64,000 nucleotides of DNA, taken from assembly GCF_010882125.1 (NCBI RefSeq), contig NZ_JAAGVZ010000013.1, positions 45,383-109,382 of the forward strand. The letters are read 5' to 3'. A model generated the notes under the pieces. That model saw only the letters and a list, made by a program, of their open reading frames with translations. It was not told the origin of the DNA and searched no databases. Positions 60,515 to 64,000 of this stretch are shown here, one piece after another. Origin of the DNA: Peribacillus alkalitolerans (GTDB taxonomy: Bacteria; Bacillota; Bacilli; Bacillales; DSM-1321). Made by a program: the position numbers and the translations under genes. Positions within the stretch are counted from its first letter, which is position 1; every line of letters begins with the position of its first letter.

Positions 60515-60571
60515 ATGTCGTCTTTTAAATGTTATCGTACGCTTTCACAATTACATCATCACATCAAGTAG
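60515..60571 (+). CDS. Histidine leader peptide, 18 residues
   Basis: ATG 60515 follows AGAGGTGG by about six bases and encodes MSSFKCYRTLSQLHHHIK, with three consecutive His codons (CAT CAT CAC) at 60554-60562, then TAG. It is followed within 50 bases by a rho-independent terminator and then by a histidyl-tRNA synthetase gene. This is the arrangement of amino-acid attenuators such as hisL of enteric bacteria, where ribosome stalling at His codons prevents termination. No T-box consensus is present in the leader. Confidence 0.72.
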   Translation: MSSFKCYRTLSQLHHHIK

Positions 60572-60668
60572 CCTTGCTATTCGATTTTTATAAATCGTGT
60601 ATAGGAAGGTTATTTATCATTAAACCGCATTGGTAAAGTTTAAAGACTTTAATCTAATGCGGTTTTTT
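60572..60668 (+). promoter_or_regulatory. Attenuator hairpins between leader peptide and hisS
   Basis: First hairpin: CCTTGCTATTCGATTT with AAATCGTGTATAGGAAGG (about 60573-60610). Second: AACCGCATT with AATGCGGTT, extended by AAAGT/ACTTT, then TTTTTT (60622-60668), a clear terminator. An alternative antiterminator pairing was not found by eye, so the switching mechanism is unproven. Confidence 0.65.
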
Positions 60669-60698
60669 ATTTATCAATAAAAATTGGAGGTAAGACCA

Positions 60699-61994
60699 AT
60701 GAGAAAAATGGATTATCAAAATGTTAGGGGAACACAAGATTATTTACCAGATGCAGAAGTGGTTCGAAGAAAAATCAGGAGAACATTGGAAGACGTATTT
60801 ATCCAATATGGATGTAAGCCTTTAGAAACACCAATCCTAAATTACACAGAGCTTATGGCATCTAAATATGGCGGAGGAGCTGAAATATTAGAGGAAATGT
60901 ATACATTGACTGACAGAGGGGAAAGAGACTTGGCATTACGATATGACCTTACTATACCGTTTGCCAAAGTAGTTGCCATGAATCCTACAATCAGGTTGCC
61001 TTTTAAAAGGTATGAGATAGGTAAAGTATTCAGAGACGGCCCCATAAAAACTGGCAGGTTCCGTGAATTTACACAATGTGACGTGGATATTGTGGGAGTA
61101 GATTCTCAGATTGCAGAAGCAGAGTTAATGGTGATGGCCTTAGATGCATTTAGCAAACTTGATTTGAATGTAATCATTCAATATAACAATAGAAAATTGC
61201 TAACTGGAATGCTTGAAGTATTTGAAACGGAAGCGGACAAAATAAATAAAGTTGTCTTAATTCTAGATAAACTTGAAAAAGTTGGTTTAGAAACTGTTAC
61301 TTCGGAACTTACGGCTCTAGGTCTACAAGCGACTTCTATCAACTTAATTAAACAGTTTTTAACGGATAAAAATAATACAAGTTATTCCTACTATGAGCCC
61401 TTCAGTGAAATCAATGAAAAAGTTATGCAAGGATTAGAGGAACTAAAGGAGCTAGAAACCTATCTGGAGTACCTTGGTGTCAATCAGCAATGTTTATTCA
61501 ATCCATTTTTAGCAAGAGGCTTGGAAATCTATACAGGTACTATTTATGAAATATTTCTATCTGATCAGACTATTAAGTCAAGCATTGGTAGTGGTGGAAG
61601 ATACGACAATGCAATCGGAGGTTTATTAGGTACAAATGAGAGCTTTTCAACAGTTGGAATATCTTTTGGTTTAGATGTTATCTATACTGTTCTCCTTTTA
61701 TCAAAGGAAATGGTTTTAGAATCCTCTGATGTGGATTTTTATATAATACCAATTAATACTCAAAAGGAAGCATTATTAGTGGCTAGTAACCTAAGAAATC
61801 AAGGATTCAAAGTTGAATTGGATTTGTCTAGCAAAAAGGTGGGCAAAGCTTTAGATAAGGCCAACAAAGAGAAAGTTCGGAATGTAATCTTAATTGGGGA
61901 AGATGAAGTGAAACAGAATCAATTTAAGATTAAAGATATGTTGTCTGGCAATGAAAGAACAGAATTTTTTCAGTTTAATATTGAAGAACTTTGA
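60699..61994 (+). CDS. hisS: Histidine--tRNA ligase (HisS type)
   Basis: A 431-residue class II synthetase. Motif 1 region follows VRGTQDYLPDAE; motif 2 is RYEIGKVFRDGPIKTGRFREFTQCDVD; the histidine A motif is LARGLEIYTGTIYEI, with GSGGRYDNAIGGL after it; the C-terminal anticodon domain begins near VDFYIIPINTQKEA. HisZ paralogues usually lose the His motif, which is intact, so catalysis is likely. It may be a second, regulated HisS copy, since no hisS-aspS pair is seen here. ATG 60699 follows GGAGG by eight bases. Confidence 0.88.
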   Translation: MRKMDYQNVRGTQDYLPDAEVVRRKIRRTLEDVFIQYGCKPLETPILNYTELMASKYGGGAEILEEMYTLTDRGERDLALRYDLTIPFAKVVAMNPTIRLPFKRYEIGKVFRDGPIKTGRFREFTQCDVDIVGVDSQIAEAELMVMALDAFSKLDLNVIIQYNNRKLLTGMLEVFETEADKINKVVLILDKLEKVGLETVTSELTALGLQATSINLIKQFLTDKNNTSYSYYEPFSEINEKVMQGLEELKELETYLEYLGVNQQCLFNPFLARGLEIYTGTIYEIFLSDQTIKSSIGSGGRYDNAIGGLLGTNESFSTVGISFGLDVIYTVLLLSKEMVLESSDVDFYIIPINTQKEALLVASNLRNQGFKVELDLSSKKVGKALDKANKEKVRNVILIGEDEVKQNQFKIKDMLSGNERTEFFQFNIEEL

Positions 61995-62149
61995 TCTGTT
62001 AACTGGTTACAGGTATTTACAAGAATTCTCAAAAATTCGACGGAAAAATTAATAATGAATATTTAGTAAACTATGATAAATATACAGATAATACGATATT
62101 ATTTTAAGTAAGAATAATACAAAACTTATTATTACAGGGGAGTAGAAAT

Positions 62150-62632
62150 ATGGTGCATTCAATAGAAGTATTATCGGATCAGTTGTTAGCTAACGCTAAT
62201 GACCCGAGCTGGTACATTCCATTTTCAGATTCAGTGGAAAATTTGACTGAGGAGCAAGCATTTTGGAAGCCGAACGAAGATAGTCATAGTATAGCTGAAA
62301 TTGTGCAGCATCTTTTATATTGGAATCAAACGTGGCAAACAAGGTACCTAAAATCTGATTTCAATGCTGTACCCTCAATAGACAATAATAAGAGCTTTAT
62401 TATTCCTGATAATCTAACATTTGCAGACTTGAAAACTAGGCTATTAAATGTGCTCTTACAATGGCAAAGATTATTATCTAAAGAAAAAGTTGAAAGTGAT
62501 GTAAAAGGATTACCTGAACAGGTGAAATGGTGGGCAGTTTTAGGGAATTTATCAACTCATAACTCATATCATATTGGTCAGATTATGTATATTAGGAAAT
62601 TGCAATATAGCTGGAAAATGGATCTGAAATAG
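62150..62632 (+). CDS. DinB-superfamily protein
   Basis: A 160-residue four-helix-bundle protein. Candidate metal histidines are in AEIVQHLLYWNQTW (residues about 47-60) and THNSYHIGQIMYIR near the C-terminus, the H...HxxxH layout of DinB/YfiT proteins. These often act as metal-dependent thiol transferases; substrate unknown. CAGGGGAG lies eight bases before the ATG. Confidence 0.83.
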   Translation: MVHSIEVLSDQLLANANDPSWYIPFSDSVENLTEEQAFWKPNEDSHSIAEIVQHLLYWNQTWQTRYLKSDFNAVPSIDNNKSFIIPDNLTFADLKTRLLNVLLQWQRLLSKEKVESDVKGLPEQVKWWAVLGNLSTHNSYHIGQIMYIRKLQYSWKMDLK

Positions 62633-62934
62633 AGGGCTAAACGATGTTAGCCACACATTAAGAGGAATAACCAGTACCATATTGTTTATCTTTGTAGCAT
62701 TTCTTCAAGTGGAGAGGTGCTTTTTTGTTGAACATACTAGTACATTTGTAAAAACAATATGGATCTATCCCTAAAAATTTCTATGTTAGAGGAAATATTG
62801 ACATGATACTCAAAATTGAAAGGGGACAACTTATTTTAATGGAGCAGACTAGTTTTACAATCTGAATTAATAACATTAAACAACACATAATATGATGGAT
62901 TAGGATTAATACTTTCAATAAGGGGGTTGTGTAA
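62633..62934. other. Intergenic interval, nothing identified
   Basis: About 300 bases of AT-rich sequence with no credible ORF, hairpin or repeat. Confidence 0.4.
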
Positions 62935-63150
62935 ATGGCAATATTCTTGACATCAGACGATACTGCACCTGTATCAGGTACGTATGTTGAAGTTGGTCAT
63001 GGAGGCGGAAAAGTTAAAAAAGCTCAACAAATACATGTGAATCAGGGAGAGAATTTACCAATGTTAAGTCCGTACTCTATAAAAATCCAACATAAAGGCT
63101 CAGTGAATGAAAGAAACCGACAGCACAGCTGGAGGCATGTACAATATTGA
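62935..63150 (+). CDS. YjzC-like small protein
   Basis: A 71-residue protein with the YjzC pattern: SDDTAPVSGTYVEVGHGGGK, then VKKAQQIHVNQGENLPMLSP and HKGSVNERNRQHSW. Function unknown in Bacillus. AAGGGGG precedes the ATG by about eight bases. A second frame from 63108 (MKETDSTAGGMYNIDVGIFA, VGEVI) overlaps its end and continues past it, suggesting that the 3' part has been rearranged. Confidence 0.75.
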   Translation: MAIFLTSDDTAPVSGTYVEVGHGGGKVKKAQQIHVNQGENLPMLSPYSIKIQHKGSVNERNRQHSWRHVQY

Positions 63151-63182
63151 TGTAGGTATTTTTGCTGTGGGGGAAGTTATTT

Positions 63183-63213
63183 AAAGCATCCATCAATTTG
63201 GATGCTTTTTTGT
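63183..63213 (+). terminator. Terminator after YjzC-like gene
   Basis: AAAGCATCC and GGATGCTTTTTT arms. Confidence 0.75.
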
Positions 63214-63694
63214 TTTTACATCATACCGGGTAGCACTGGTCATACGGTGACAGATACTGAGCAGTGATAACTAATGCAGATCAAACCCTATTTGATCCAG
63301 TTTCAGAGCAAGAGCTGATAAATCTAATACAATTGGAAAAACTTCTTCAATAGGTATTTTTGATACGTTTGGAACTGAGGGTTTATATAAAAATGTAAAA
63401 TGTGTTGCAGCTTTCATTTAGTTATAAAGGAATGCTTTCCTACAAAAGAGGGAAGCTTTTTTTGTCCCTGAAATAATGCAGTAAAGCATTTGCTAAACTA
63501 GGGATTTTTTCATTATTTGAAAGATTCTATTAAGGAATAATGTTGATAAATTAACAACACCAATTAGCATAGCCAACAAAAAAGAAAGCAAACTAAAATC
63601 GTGGGTGCTGTCGATATCGAAAAAAATAAAAAGTACTTCATACAAGTTGGCACCCTTTAAGGTAAAAAAAATCGAACTACAAGGTGGTGAAAAT
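63214..63694. other. Interval with decayed coding debris
   Basis: Short open pieces in different frames (IIPGSTGHTVTDTEQ; GIFDTFGTEGLYKNVKCVAA, ending near 63420) suggest a degraded gene; another hairpin (GCTTTCC / GGGAAGC plus T-run) lies at about 63434-63462. Nothing complete. Confidence 0.35.
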
Positions 63695-63823
63695 ATGGCT
63701 AAAAATAAAAATAACGAATTTAAGAATAATAAAAATGCTTTACCTAAAGTAGATGTAGAATTTGCGGGTGAAAATGGACTTGAAGAAAAATCATTAAAAG
63801 CCCAAAAAAGTCAAAATAAATAA
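63695..63823 (+). CDS. Small Lys/Asn-rich hydrophilic protein, 42 residues
   Basis: Reads MAKNKNNEFKNNKNALPKVD, then VEFAGENGLEEKSLKAQKSQNK. AAGGTGG lies eight bases upstream of ATG 63695, so the longer upstream frame is not used. The EFAGE-like element and charge pattern recall small acid-soluble or spore core proteins, but the assignment is tentative. A weak hairpin (GGGACA/TGTCCC) follows at 63833-63852. Confidence 0.6.
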   Translation: MAKNKNNEFKNNKNALPKVDVEFAGENGLEEKSLKAQKSQNK

Positions 63824-63902
63824 TAACAAGCCGGGACAATAAACCTGTCCCTCAAAATTAATTTTAAATTTTTATCTGGATTTTAAAAATAGATCGTCAT
63901 TA

Positions 63903-64000
63903 TGGACTTAACCCCGTCAAGTAGACAGCTCTAAAAAAGACTATGCAGCCATCGTGATTCGATACTCAATCGGAGCACGATGGTTTAGTCGTTTTTGGAA
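63903..64000 (-). mobile_element. Right-edge end of an IS3-family element
   Basis: Outside the transposase stop, the sequence TGGACTTAACCCCGTCAAGT at 63904-63923 has the form of an IS3/IS150-type terminal inverted repeat. The other end lies beyond the window, so borders are unconfirmed. Confidence 0.6.
63941..64000 (-). CDS. IS3-family transposase OrfB, C-terminal end only
   Basis: Reading the minus strand from the right edge gives FQKRLNHRAPIEYRITMAA followed by TAG (63941-63943). The R-L-N-x-x-x-P-x-E-Y-R pattern is the usual C-terminus of IS150-type OrfB integrases. Only 19 residues are visible; the rest lies to the right. Confidence 0.72.
   Translation of the reverse strand, partial: FQKRLNHRAPIEYRITMAA

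Noticed and set aside
60497..60668. T-box leader for hisS
   Set aside because: No GGGTGGNACCGCG-like element or specifier stem is visible; a His-codon leader peptide is present instead.

Overview
The window is an AT-rich stretch of a Gram-positive, endospore-forming Bacillaceae chromosome (Bacillus sensu lato). Supporting signs are strong AGGAGG-type ribosome sites, frequent TTG/GTG starts, many hairpin-plus-U-tract terminators, spore coat F-type proteins, a YjcZ-type small protein, a LysM/GH18 cortex-type glycosidase, a LysM/M14 gamma-D-glutamyl endopeptidase, a DUF2187 protein, a YjzC-type protein and a quinone-stress mhq operon. I cannot fix the genus from the sequence. No rRNA, tRNA, CRISPR array or prophage was seen.

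Layout. 1-2.5 kb: 3' part of a methylmalonate-semialdehyde dehydrogenase gene and an omega-amino-acid aminotransferase. 2.5-4.3 kb: a dioxygenase-mhqD pair behind a promoter bracketed by two MhqR-like palindromes. 4.3-9 kb: small unknown proteins, a DUF6376-type lipoprotein, a GNAT protein and a LysM-GH18 protein. 9.3-10.1 kb: a higher-order tandem repeat (229-bp period) built from a short TATCCTTCAC-like motif. 10.2-18.4 kb: M14 endopeptidase, FUSC-type exporter, flavin amine oxidase, AraC regulator with VOC protein, quinone oxidoreductase, DUF2187, a VOC pseudogene, a solitary GC-rich repeat and two coat genes. 18.5-21 kb: a preQ1-I riboswitch driving queC-queD-queE-queF. 21-26.3 kb: TauE/SafE exporter with a terminator-like palindrome in its leader, zinc-ribbon protein, BcrC-type phosphatase, GNAT, GIY-YIG and MFS proteins.

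26.4-37.8 kb is the centrepiece: a cobalamin riboswitch followed by a tightly overlapping operon, btuF-btuC-btuD/cbiZ-cbiB-cobD-cobU-cobQ-cobS-cobC-(second CobU-like)-cblT-cblS-cobO. It combines B12/cobinamide import, remodelling of salvaged corrinoids by the CbiZ domain, side-chain and nucleotide-loop assembly, alpha-ribazole salvage (CblT/CblS instead of a CobT route) and adenosylation.

38-51 kb: an MBL-fold hydrolase plus cupin, a decayed IS1182-like element with nested inverted repeats, an SDR/MerR divergent pair with a typical MerR 19-bp-spacer promoter, two TerC paralogues separated by a PaiB-like protein, a decapitated GGDEF fragment, membrane proteins of unknown role, and a MoxR-DUF58-DUF4129 operon. 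51-58 kb is patchier: small unknown proteins, frameshifted gene remains, GNAT, YjcZ and a Cys-rich pentapeptide-repeat protein. 58.5-64 kb: a GMC oxidoreductase, a hisS-type gene behind what looks like a histidine leader-peptide attenuator, DinB and YjzC proteins, and at the right edge the 3' end of an IS3-family transposase.

The most noteworthy items are the His-His-His leader peptide plus terminator ahead of hisS, the nested 229-bp repeat array and its dispersed relatives, a second CobU-like protein with an eroded Walker A motif, and the inverted nesting of GC-rich repeats inside the IS1182 remnant, of which a solitary copy occurs elsewhere.
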